Both the position numbers and the translations under genes were made by a program. From Parabacteroides faecis (lineage in GTDB: Bacteria > Bacteroidota > Bacteroidia > Bacteroidales > Tannerellaceae), in the NCBI RefSeq assembly GCF_014647375.1, contig NZ_BMPB01000009.1:243333-307332 (forward strand): a DNA stretch of 64,000 nt, read 5' to 3'. The notes below the pieces were generated by a model, which was not told where the DNA came from, searched no databases, and saw only the letters and a program-made list of their open reading frames with translations. Positions 1 to 7,797 of the stretch are shown here, piece by piece; the first letter of the stretch is position 1, and every line of letters begins with the position of its first letter.

Positions 1-2
1 CA

Positions 3-134
3 AAGGATAGATGGGCGCAGGTTTATAAAACTACGGGAACTCCGTGTAGTTGCTGGATCTGTAAAGGGGAGGAGTACGACCGTAAGGTATATAAGAAAGA
101 GACTCTGCGTATCATCAAAGAATCAGAAGATTAA
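3..134 (+). CDS. Small cysteine-motif hypothetical protein, 5' end outside the window
   Basis: The reading frame is open from the first bases and ends at TAA 132-134. The visible 43 residues contain a compact CSCWIC cluster flanked by basic residues (WAQVYKTTG before, EYDRK after). From memory, short Bacteroidales proteins of this kind with a C-x-C-x-x-C cluster and a basic tail are common and uncharacterised. The cysteines could bind a metal, but that is inference. The start codon lies left of the window. A second small gene follows on the same strand, so the two may be co-transcribed. No function is assigned. Confidence 0.5.
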   Translation, partial: KDRWAQVYKTTGTPCSCWICKGEEYDRKVYKKETLRIIKESED

Positions 135-267
135 ATGTTTAATGAAAAGAAAATGATGTTGAAAGGTAAAACAATTCTTGACGGTTTGTAAGTGTATAAT
201 AGAGCCATACATCAAAACTCCTGCGAGTACAATTGCGTGTTGTAAATCGCAAAAGAAGGACAAGCAA

Positions 268-432
268 ATGTGCAATCGTCTATTTCGTAGTAAGTCCAAA
301 CAATATATTCGTGAGGGTAAGGAACCTCCTTACAGGCTCCGTGAAGTGATGAATGTTTGGAGCTTTGTCGGTGACGGAAAAGTTTATTGGGGATATGATT
401 GGCAAGGTGTTAAGAATTTGATGAGAAAGTAA
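268..432 (+). CDS. Small hypothetical protein (54 aa)
   Basis: An ORF with a basic N-terminal half (RLFRSKSKQYIREGKEPPYRLRE) followed by an aromatic segment (VWSFVGDGKVYWGYDW). The ATG at 268 follows a purine-rich AAGGACAAG that can act as a ribosome site. The frame stays open upstream to an unlikely TTG at 178, so the true N-terminus is uncertain and the gene may be a truncated copy of a longer family member. A separate 18-codon frame (135-191) starts immediately after the previous gene's stop and overlaps this one, which could mean an old frameshift. A strong terminator follows at 439-482. No function is recognised. Confidence 0.4.
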   Translation: MCNRLFRSKSKQYIREGKEPPYRLREVMNVWSFVGDGKVYWGYDWQGVKNLMRK

Positions 433-438
433 TTAAAT

Positions 439-482
439 ATCTTCCCCTTTGTGTCTCCATGCAGAGGGGGGAAGATGTTTTG
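439..482 (+). terminator. Rho-independent terminator of the small-gene pair
   Basis: The 9-bp stem ATCTTCCCC (439-447) pairs with GGGGAAGAT (468-476) and is followed by GTTTT. It lies just after the stop at 432. The rest of 483-603 holds no evident signal. Confidence 0.65.
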
Positions 483-603
483 AATAATTCCCTGAAACAT
501 ACAAAGAAAGCCTTGTTTTTCTATTAAAAAAGAAGTAGCCTAAATTTGTTAGACAGCCTCTGATGATCATTGATTACATATGCTAATCGTCGGTAATCAC
601 CAT

Positions 604-1998
604 CTATTTCCCGATGCAAAACTTCCCAAAGATATTCCCCAATATCTCATCATTACTGATCTGCCCTGTAATTTCTCCCAGATAATGCATGCACTCCCTG
701 ATATCCTGGCTCAGAAAATCCCCTGAGATATTCATTTCCAATCCATTGATTACACGGCCGATAGCTTCGTGGGCTTTTGTTAAGGCTTCATAATGGCGGA
801 CGTTGGTGACGATCACATCGTTTTGAGATACTTCGGGTAAGGTGGCGGCCTGAATCAAGTGCTGTTTCAATACTTCTGTATTGGACTGCTGTTTAGCTGA
901 AATATATAACCTGTCAACAGGGATTTTACCAAGTAATTCTTGTTTGATTTCCAGTTCGGCTGGCGAAAGCAAGTCTGACTTGTTAAATACAAGAATCACT
1001 TTTTTACCCTCTGTCTGCGGGATGATCGTTTGTGCTAATTCCTCGATCTGCTTTGCAGGGCTGGTCAGGTCGATTACCCAAAGTACGATGGATGCCTGGC
1101 GGAGTTTCTGGAAAGTACGTTCGATACCCAGGCTTTCGATCGTATCGCTGGTTTCACGGATACCTGCCGTGTCGATAAAACGGAATGTGATGCCTGATAG
1201 GTTGATCGTGTCTTCTATTACGTCGCGGGTTGTTCCGTGGATGTCGGAAACGATGGCACGCTCTTCTCCGACCAATAGGTTGAGTAAAGTGGACTTACCG
1301 GCATTCGTTTCGCCGATGATGGCTACAGGAATACCGTTTTTAATGGCATTGCCCACACTGAATGAATCGGCTAATTTGTGTATCAGCTGTTCTATGTTTG
1401 TAGCCAGTTGCTTCAGATTGGTACGGTCGGCAAACTCGACATCTTCTTCGCTGAAATCTAGTTCCAATTCGATCAATGAAGTGAAATCGAGCAGTTGACT
1501 GCGTAGCTTGGTCAATTCATTACTGAAACCGCCACGCATCTGGTTTATAGCCAGTTTGTGCATGCCGGCTGATGTGGAGGCGATCAGGTCGGCAACAGCC
1601 TCTGCCTGGCTCAGGTCCATTTTTCCGTTCAGAAAAGCGCGTTGCGTATATTCTCCGGGAAGGGCAGAACGACATCCCTTTTCGATCAGTAACTGAAGGA
1701 TCTGTTGCTGGATGTAAACCGAACCGTGGCAAGTGATCTCGACGGTGTCTTCTCCTGTAAACGAATGAGGGGCGCGGAAGAGGGCGACAAGTACATCGTC
1801 GATCAACTCTTCCCCGCGGCGGATACTACCGTAGCGTAAGGTATAAGCCTTCTGACTCTGAAGATTCTTCCCTTCGGTCTTGGGAGCGAAGATAGTGTCA
1901 CAAATTGTTATGGCGTCAGTGCCGGATACACGGATGACAGCTACGCCTCCGGCTCCGGGGGCTGTCGATACGGCACAGATAGTATCCTGATTGATCAT
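604..1998 (-). CDS. mnmE: tRNA modification GTPase MnmE (TrmE)
   Basis: MnmE works with MnmG to install the (carboxymethyl)aminomethyl group on U34 of certain tRNAs, using GTP hydrolysis and a folate-derived carbon. The 464 aa match the usual length. The N-terminal folate-binding domain is followed by a helical domain and an inserted G domain: P-loop GETNAGKST at 229-237, the potassium-loop region with GTTRD at 255-259, DTAG at 276-279, then NKSD. The protein ends with the signature FCIGK, whose cysteine is conserved in the family. The start lies 14 bp after the DUF362 gene's stop, so the two probably share the promoter at 3154-3161. Confidence 0.97.
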   Translation of the reverse strand: MINQDTICAVSTAPGAGGVAVIRVSGTDAITICDTIFAPKTEGKNLQSQKAYTLRYGSIRRGEELIDDVLVALFRAPHSFTGEDTVEITCHGSVYIQQQILQLLIEKGCRSALPGEYTQRAFLNGKMDLSQAEAVADLIASTSAGMHKLAINQMRGGFSNELTKLRSQLLDFTSLIELELDFSEEDVEFADRTNLKQLATNIEQLIHKLADSFSVGNAIKNGIPVAIIGETNAGKSTLLNLLVGEERAIVSDIHGTTRDVIEDTINLSGITFRFIDTAGIRETSDTIESLGIERTFQKLRQASIVLWVIDLTSPAKQIEELAQTIIPQTEGKKVILVFNKSDLLSPAELEIKQELLGKIPVDRLYISAKQQSNTEVLKQHLIQAATLPEVSQNDVIVTNVRHYEALTKAHEAIGRVINGLEMNISGDFLSQDIRECMHYLGEITGQISNDEILGNIFGKFCIGK

Positions 1999-2012
1999 AA
2001 ATGAATGTGTAC

Positions 2013-3131
2013 TTATACGGTTATTAGTTCATATTCCTGGGTTCCCAATCCGATCTTTTCGGCATGCTCCAGACCTGCCTGCCAGTTGGTATCCGGATGG
2101 ATCAGATGGAATTTATCTTCCCCTTCCAGATGTTCGTGTGGATGAGCTTCGGCCAGTTTGTTGCCTCCGATCAGCGGAGCGTTGATTACCATATCGGCAC
2201 ATGCCTTGTCCAAAGCGACCGGGTCGAAAGACGCTGCAATGCCAAGGTCTGGAACAATGGCTGCATCATTATGATTCCAGCAATCGCATTCTGGTGAGAC
2301 ATTCATAATAAAGCTGATATGGAAATTAGGCTTGTCGAGTAATACGGCCTTTGAATATTCTGCGATTTTATAGTTGAGGCGTTTGGATGTATCGCCTTCA
2401 CCCATAACGGCTGCATCGTACTGGCAAAGAGCCACACATTGTCCGCAACCAACGCATTTATCATAGTCGATAGTGGCTATTTTGTCTGTATCCAGGTGAA
2501 TCGCGTCATGTGCGCAATGTTTCACGCAGATATTACAGCTTTTACAATTATCACGGTCGACTACCGGCTGTGAAGCCGAATGCAGTTCCAGTTTTCCTCC
2601 GACACTGGCACAACCCATGCCCAGGTTTTTCAATGCGCCGCCGAAGCCTGTCTGCTCATGACCTTTGAAATGATTCATTGTCAGTATAATATCGGCATCT
2701 GCAATGGCTGAACCGATCTTCGGTGCTTTGCAGTATTCTCCGTTTATGTCGATTTCCCGGTAGTCGGTACCTTTCAGACCGTCGGCAATGATCACTTCAC
2801 ATTTGGCGGAAATAGGGTTGAAGCCATTTTCCATCGCACTTTCCAGATGGTCTACAGCATTGGAACGACGTCCGGAATACAAAGTGTTACAATCAGTAAG
2901 AAAAGGCTTTGCTCCCAAAGAACGAAGCAACGTAGCCATACGGGCTGCATAATTAGGACGGATATAAGCCAGGTTTCCCGGCTCTCCGAAATGAATTTTA
3001 ATCGCTGTGAATTGATTCTTAAAATCAATGTTTGCAATGCCTGCACGTTTAACAAGACGTTCCATTTTATCCAGTAAATTGCTGGAAGGTGTTGTGCGCA
3101 GGTTTGTAAAGTAAACTTTCGATTTGTCCAT
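2013..3131 (-). CDS. DUF362 domain protein with two [4Fe-4S] ferredoxin motifs
   Basis: An N-terminal DUF362 domain is followed by two classical ferredoxin clusters (CKSCNICVKHC and CVGCGQCVALC) near the middle of the chain and a C-terminal DUF362 remainder. Such proteins are predicted cytoplasmic electron carriers or oxidoreductases; no reaction is established. The frame is open to an ATG at 3152, but a TAAATTTG -7 box lies only 2 bp upstream of it (3154-3161). The transcript would therefore begin inside that longer version, so I chose the ATG at 3131 (MDKSKVYF), giving 372 aa. mnmE follows 14 bp downstream. Confidence 0.85.
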   Translation of the reverse strand: MDKSKVYFTNLRTTPSSNLLDKMERLVKRAGIANIDFKNQFTAIKIHFGEPGNLAYIRPNYAARMATLLRSLGAKPFLTDCNTLYSGRRSNAVDHLESAMENGFNPISAKCEVIIADGLKGTDYREIDINGEYCKAPKIGSAIADADIILTMNHFKGHEQTGFGGALKNLGMGCASVGGKLELHSASQPVVDRDNCKSCNICVKHCAHDAIHLDTDKIATIDYDKCVGCGQCVALCQYDAAVMGEGDTSKRLNYKIAEYSKAVLLDKPNFHISFIMNVSPECDCWNHNDAAIVPDLGIAASFDPVALDKACADMVINAPLIGGNKLAEAHPHEHLEGEDKFHLIHPDTNWQAGLEHAEKIGLGTQEYELITV

Positions 3132-3153
3132 TCTCTTATTGGTTTTTGTCATG

Positions 3154-3161
3154 CAAATTTA
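3154..3161 (-). promoter_or_regulatory. -7 promoter box (TAAATTTG) for the DUF362-mnmE operon
   Basis: On the minus strand the sequence reads TAAATTTG, matching TAnnTTTG, 23 bp before the chosen start at 3131. It faces away from a second box at 3184-3191. No clear -33 TTTG was confirmed. Confidence 0.5.
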
Positions 3162-3183
3162 CGTGATTATTGTCATAAAGTAT

Positions 3184-3191
3184 TACATTTG
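3184..3191 (+). promoter_or_regulatory. -7 promoter box (TACATTTG) for the ATPase gene
   Basis: TACATTTG lies 19 bp before the ATG at 3210, back to back with the box that serves the DUF362 gene. Confidence 0.5.
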
Positions 3192-3209
3192 TATCAAATA
3201 GTTTAGTTT

Positions 3210-4394
3210 ATGGACATATACCGGGTAAACCATCAGCAATTGCTGAAAGGGATAAGATGCAATTTTCAGCGATATCTTTATAAACAGATACAGTGGGATG
3301 ATCGTCTGATTGGAATTTTTGGTTCGCAAGGTGTCGGGAAAACAACCTTATTACTGCAACGGATCAAGTTGGCTTTTGATGATTCCGACAAAGCTTTATA
3401 TCTGGATCTGGATAGTATTCTTTTTCAACGGGAAAAGATGGTCAACGTGGCTATGCAGTTCTATAAAGAGGGAGGTACGCATCTGTTTCTGGATAGCGTG
3501 CACCGTTATTCCGACTGGATGAGTGAGACCAGAAAATTACTGGATCGTTGTCCGGATCTGCATATCGTTTTCGCTACATCTTCATTACTTCCGGTCTCGA
3601 AAGTAATGAGAGGGTTTAAGAACCAAGTGTCTTGCCATATATTGGGTACGATGTCATTCAGGGAATATCTTTCATACGAGTGCGTATTGGATTTGCCTCC
3701 GATCTCGTTGGACGATTTGCTGGAGAACCATGCGGAGGTCGCGAGGAATGTGAATGACCAGATTGTTGTAGCTCCTATTTTCCGTAACTATCTGGAACAT
3801 GGCGAATATCCGTTTTATTGGGATGATCCTGATGCTTATCCGTACCGTTTACAGGACCGGGTGAGGGATACGATTGAAATAGATTTGCCTGCCATTTACC
3901 CTGTCGGCTACCAGGTATTGAATGAGATCAAGAGGTTAATGATGCTGGTTTCGGGGCAGATTCCCAATGTGTCCGATATCGCGGATCTGGCAACACAGTT
4001 GAAGTTGGAGGCAACGGATGTAAAACGGTATTTGGATTATCTGAAAGATGCGGTTTGTTTGAGATTCTACCAGTCGAATAAGAGTGCAAACCATCGTTAT
4101 CAGAAAACTTATTTAGGTAATACGAATTTATTGATGGCCTTTGAAGAGGACGTGAATGACCGTGTTGTGCTGGGAGAAACTTTCTTTGTCGACCAGCTAT
4201 CGAACTTTGCAACGGTGGAGTTGCTCGGGAACAATGACTTTCTGGTAAATGACAAATATACATTTATGGTGGGTGATCCTTTGATGGATTATGAGCGGAT
4301 CAAAGAGGTGGAAAATGCCTATGCCGCTATTTACGGCCAACCGAAAAGTCAGAACAATAAACTTCCGATCTGGTTACTGGGACTTTGTTATTGA
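3210..4394 (+). CDS. AAA-family ATPase (DUF4143-like architecture)
   Basis: A 394-aa protein with a Walker A loop GSQGVGKTTLL near residue 40 and a hydrophobic strand ending in LDSVHRYSDW near residue 95. That is where this ATPase family normally carries LDE-H-Y. The aspartate is kept but the catalytic glutamate is serine here. A sensor-like strand HIVFATSS follows, then a winged-helix-like region and a C-terminal part that corresponds to the DUF4143 region. These proteins are widespread and uncharacterised; some are proposed to bind DNA or act in toxin-antitoxin-like roles. It is followed after 24 bp by a nitroreductase gene on the same strand. ATP binding looks intact; hydrolysis is doubtful. 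Confidence 0.8.
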   Translation: MDIYRVNHQQLLKGIRCNFQRYLYKQIQWDDRLIGIFGSQGVGKTTLLLQRIKLAFDDSDKALYLDLDSILFQREKMVNVAMQFYKEGGTHLFLDSVHRYSDWMSETRKLLDRCPDLHIVFATSSLLPVSKVMRGFKNQVSCHILGTMSFREYLSYECVLDLPPISLDDLLENHAEVARNVNDQIVVAPIFRNYLEHGEYPFYWDDPDAYPYRLQDRVRDTIEIDLPAIYPVGYQVLNEIKRLMMLVSGQIPNVSDIADLATQLKLEATDVKRYLDYLKDAVCLRFYQSNKSANHRYQKTYLGNTNLLMAFEEDVNDRVVLGETFFVDQLSNFATVELLGNNDFLVNDKYTFMVGDPLMDYERIKEVENAYAAIYGQPKSQNNKLPIWLLGLCY

Positions 4395-4418
4395 TAGACT
4401 TCTTATACAAATATAGAT

Positions 4419-5165
4419 ATGATAGATAGATTGAAAAATCGCAGGACTATCCGCAAATATACAGAGCAGGATATTCCCGGGCAATTGTTGAATGAATTAC
4501 TGGAAGTGGCAGCCCGTGCGTCTAACACCGGTAATATGCAGTTGTACAGTGTAGTTGTTACCCGCGACAAGGCAAATAAAGAGAAACTGTCTCCGGCTCA
4601 CTTCAACCAGCCGATGATCAGGACTGCTCCGGTTGTGCTGACTTTCTGTGCAGATGCCAACCGTTTTGTCAAGTGGGCTGAACAGCGTAAGGCTGAGGCT
4701 GGATTTGATAATCTGCAGACTTTTATTGCTTCGACTATCGATGCGATGTTATTTGCCCAGGCTTTTTGTGATGCCGCAGAAGAAAAGGGGCTGGGGATCT
4801 GTTATCTGGGAACTACGGCTTATAATGCCGATAAAATCATCGAGGCTTTGTCACTGCCCCGTTTAGTTGTCCCTATTGTTACGGTGACGGTCGGTTATCC
4901 GGCTCTGCCGCTACCGGAACAGGTGGAACGCCTACCTCTGGCCGCAGTGGTTCATCAGGAGACTTATGTGGATTATACTCCGGAATCGATCGATGAATTG
5001 TATGGTGAAAAGGAAGCGCTTGAAGTCAATAAGCAATTTGTAAAAGAGAATAACAAAGAGACGCTGGCACAGGTATTCACAGATGTCCGCTATACGAAGA
5101 AGAATAATGAATATTTCTCTGAAGTACTATTGAAAGTACTGAAAGACCAGGGATTTATGAAGTAA
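4419..5165 (+). CDS. Nitroreductase family protein (FMN-dependent)
   Basis: 248 aa starting with MIDRLKNRRTIRKYTEQDIP, the N-terminal signature of FMN-binding nitroreductases (basic residues that contact the FMN phosphate). It continues with LLEVAARASNTGNMQLY and the later glycine-rich LGICYLGT segment. The family reduces nitro groups, quinones or flavins with NAD(P)H, usually as a dimer; the substrate is unknown. The C-terminal tail (about residues 185-248) is longer than in minimal family members and highly charged. It probably shares a transcript with the upstream ATPase gene and ends at the terminator 5191-5232. It is not closely similar to the second nitroreductase at 45.2 kb. Confidence 0.88.
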   Translation: MIDRLKNRRTIRKYTEQDIPGQLLNELLEVAARASNTGNMQLYSVVVTRDKANKEKLSPAHFNQPMIRTAPVVLTFCADANRFVKWAEQRKAEAGFDNLQTFIASTIDAMLFAQAFCDAAEEKGLGICYLGTTAYNADKIIEALSLPRLVVPIVTVTVGYPALPLPEQVERLPLAAVVHQETYVDYTPESIDELYGEKEALEVNKQFVKENNKETLAQVFTDVRYTKKNNEYFSEVLLKVLKDQGFMK

Positions 5166-5190
5166 TTCATCCTTTATATAGATGAAGAAA

Positions 5191-5232
5191 GCCTCTTGCT
5201 TTTCGAACCGTTCGTCAGCAAGAGGTTTTCTT
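5191..5232. terminator. Bidirectional terminator between convergent genes
   Basis: Stem GCCTCTTGCT (5191-5200) pairs with AGCAAGAGGT (5217-5226), ending in a G-U pair, followed by TTTC and T6. It lies between the nitroreductase stop (5165) and the permease stop (5268). Confidence 0.7.
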
Positions 5233-5267
5233 TTTTACAAAATGGTCAGAGAGATCAAACGGCAGTG

Positions 5268-7613
5268 TTAGTCTGTTTTCAAACTTTTCACCGGATTTTC
5301 ATTCGCTACCCAATAATTTTGAAATGTTACGGTAATGACTGTAATCACCGATACTATAGCGAATGCGATGAGAAACACCCACCAGTACATCGGTGTTTTA
5401 TAGGCAAAGTTATCCAGCCAGCGGACAACTACATGATAAGCAATAGGAACAGCCAGGATAAAACAGAGGCAAAGGATGTGCAGATAAGTTTTGTTAAACA
5501 TGATTATTATCTGCAATGTGTTGGAGCCTAGCACCTTTCTTACTCCTATCTCTTTACGGCGATATTCGCTGTCGAAAACAACTAAACCGAATACGCCGAC
5601 AATGGATATAAAGATTGCCAGCATACTGAAAAGAGTTATTAAAGTGGTTGTCTTTTGTTCTTTCTCGTAAAGCCGGTTTAATACTTCGTTGAAAAAACGA
5701 ATATTAAAAGGATAGGCCGGATCGAAGGATTGAGCGGTTTTTTTTATATGTTCCATAGATTCCTTCAGGTTTGCACCGCTTTTTACTTTGATATAAGCAT
5801 ATAGTGGTGTTATACCCCAATTATCTGTCCCCCAGATATAAAAAGCCATCGGCGCTATTTCCGAGCGAAGAGAGGCGAACTTGATGTCGGGAATAAACCC
5901 TACGATTTCTCCGTTCTCCACTTTTTCACCAATCTCCAACTCGTATTGTCCGCGGGCTTTTTCATTGAATATATAAACTCCGTTTACCGTGTTCTTGTCT
6001 TCTTCCCTGAAGTCACGTCCTTCCGGAACATCAATACCCATCACTTTTAGAAATGACACATCGACTGGCAAGCATTGAAATCCGATATCCTTATTTTTGT
6101 ATTTACGCATCCAGCTCATGTATTGGTCGGAACTGGATAATAACACTTCTGCATAGGTTACGTTTTCTATACCTGAGAATGTTTTTAATTGGTTTGTAAA
6201 GGCTTCACGGCTTTTCTGTACCGTATTATTCAGATCCATCACGATTAATTCGCCTTTTTCATACCCTAACGGAGTATTCATCATATAATGGTTTTGCAGA
6301 TACATGAACAAAGTCGTGATAATTAAAGCGAATGATGTGATAAACTGTACACTGATAAGTGCATTGCGTAGCTTCCTCCCTTTGGGCGACAGCCCGAAAC
6401 TCCCTTTCAACACGAGTGCAGGCGGGAACGAGGTAACATAAAACGATGGATATACCCCGGCAAGAGTACCTGTACAAACGGCTATCAGAGCAGTAACTCC
6501 CAATAAAGGGAAGTGTGCGCTCAATGATAAGTCGGCATCCAATAATGTAGTTACGGATGTGAACGACAAAATATGTATCCAAATCAAAGACAACAAATAA
6601 GAAACGATGCTAACGGAAACAGCCTCCGTCAATAACGATAGGCGTAATGTGCTTTCTTCGGCACCTAGTACTTTCCGCGTGTTGATATTTTTGATACGCG
6701 CAGGTGTTAAGGCCATGGTGAAGTTGGTGAAATTTATTGCGGCAATAACGATAATGATGATTGCTATGGCAAATAAAACCGCCAGTGTATTCTTGCTCGC
6801 TTTAGGTGTGGTATCGTATGTCGTGTCTGTTGTAAAGTGAATCTTTCTGAGAGGTGTTAACCGTAATCCGACGGAACTGATCCAGATATAATCGTCGCCC
6901 AGCGTGGATGTGTCGAAATTCTTTTTAAAGTTTTCTACCAGGTCCTCACTGTTTTCCGGGGCATCCACCCTTATGTATAACTCATAGTTGTTATTGTTCC
7001 ATTCATGCGCATTTTCATCTTTGGGTATAGGAAAATAAATATTGTTCGTCACCACTGTATTGGATGGGAAATCTTTGTATACTCCGCCAATAGTATAATT
7101 AATGTCGTTAGCTTGTAATTGCCTGTTTAGAGCGGATTCGTTTCCGAACAATTTATTCGCTATACTTTGCGGTATTAATACATGCTCCGGTTGTGACAAA
7201 GCATTTGCAGATCCTTCAACCATATCGAACTCGAAAACGTCGGTGTACTCGGGATAAACTCTGATCATTGGTTCCAGATAACTGACCTTTTCTCCATTCT
7301 TGTCGATGGTAAAATAGATTTCCTTTAGCCAGGGAGAAACCAATGCACCTGCTTTAATATGTGGGGATGATTGAAAAAAGATATCCGCCAGCGGACGGTT
7401 CGTAGGAATGGTTACTCCGTCGCCAAACGTTCTTTCCACACGGTAGATGCAATCGGCTTTTCTGTGAGACTTGTCGAAACTCCAGTCATAATCCAACTGC
7501 ATCAAAATGATCATAAAAGCGGTAAAGGCTATCGATAACCCTAATATATTGAGTATAGTCGCCATCTTGAAACGGCGTAATACACTGAAAAAGTTCTTTA
7601 TTAAAGTTTTCAT
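5268..7613 (-). CDS. FtsX/MacB-type ABC transporter permease
   Basis: A 781-aa inner-membrane protein with the Bacteroidetes layout of two FtsX cores. An N-terminal transmembrane helix (ILNILGLSIAFTAFMIILM) is followed by a MacB-like periplasmic domain and three helices, then a second such unit ending with the FtsX signature EIGVRKVLGSN and further helices. Family members work with a LolD/MacB-type ATPase in mechanotransmission, lipoprotein release or export of peptides and drugs. No ATPase gene is present in this window. It is divergent from the hybrid histidine kinase at 7798, with back-to-back -7 boxes in the shared 184-bp gap, which suggests control by that kinase (inference). Confidence 0.92.
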   Translation of the reverse strand: MKTLIKNFFSVLRRFKMATILNILGLSIAFTAFMIILMQLDYDWSFDKSHRKADCIYRVERTFGDGVTIPTNRPLADIFFQSSPHIKAGALVSPWLKEIYFTIDKNGEKVSYLEPMIRVYPEYTDVFEFDMVEGSANALSQPEHVLIPQSIANKLFGNESALNRQLQANDINYTIGGVYKDFPSNTVVTNNIYFPIPKDENAHEWNNNNYELYIRVDAPENSEDLVENFKKNFDTSTLGDDYIWISSVGLRLTPLRKIHFTTDTTYDTTPKASKNTLAVLFAIAIIIIVIAAINFTNFTMALTPARIKNINTRKVLGAEESTLRLSLLTEAVSVSIVSYLLSLIWIHILSFTSVTTLLDADLSLSAHFPLLGVTALIAVCTGTLAGVYPSFYVTSFPPALVLKGSFGLSPKGRKLRNALISVQFITSFALIITTLFMYLQNHYMMNTPLGYEKGELIVMDLNNTVQKSREAFTNQLKTFSGIENVTYAEVLLSSSDQYMSWMRKYKNKDIGFQCLPVDVSFLKVMGIDVPEGRDFREEDKNTVNGVYIFNEKARGQYELEIGEKVENGEIVGFIPDIKFASLRSEIAPMAFYIWGTDNWGITPLYAYIKVKSGANLKESMEHIKKTAQSFDPAYPFNIRFFNEVLNRLYEKEQKTTTLITLFSMLAIFISIVGVFGLVVFDSEYRRKEIGVRKVLGSNTLQIIIMFNKTYLHILCLCFILAVPIAYHVVVRWLDNFAYKTPMYWWVFLIAFAIVSVITVITVTFQNYWVANENPVKSLKTD

Positions 7614-7666
7614 GGCTCTGTTGACTTTTGCTTATTAAATGAAATGATTGAATATTAATTACGGTG

Positions 7667-7674
7667 CAAATGTA
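7667..7674 (-). promoter_or_regulatory. -7 promoter box (TACATTTG) for the permease
   Basis: TACATTTG on the minus strand, 53 bp upstream of the permease ATG. The same eight bases occur in the divergent box at 7782-7789. Confidence 0.5.
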
Positions 7675-7781
7675 TTTAAGTCTTTGACATAAAAAAAGCA
7701 GGAGCATTTATGATATATGCTTTGGCGCAAATGGTAACATAAATGTCACTCTCCGTTACATTTTATAGTCTGATATTTATA

Positions 7782-7789
7782 TACATTTG
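7782..7789 (+). promoter_or_regulatory. -7 promoter box (TACATTTG) for the hybrid histidine kinase
   Basis: TACATTTG ends 8 bp before the ATG at 7798, which leaves almost no leader. Translation may start at 7798 on a very short leader or at the next in-frame ATG (7813, residue 6). Confidence 0.45.
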
Positions 7790-7797
7790 TAGAAAAT

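Noticed and set aside
135-191. An 18-codon ORF directly after the first partial gene
   Set aside because: Too short, overlaps the next ORF and has no motif; kept only as a comment on possible frameshift.
881-1498. A 205-codon plus-strand ORF inside mnmE
   Set aside because: Shadow of the MnmE G-domain frame with no motif of its own.
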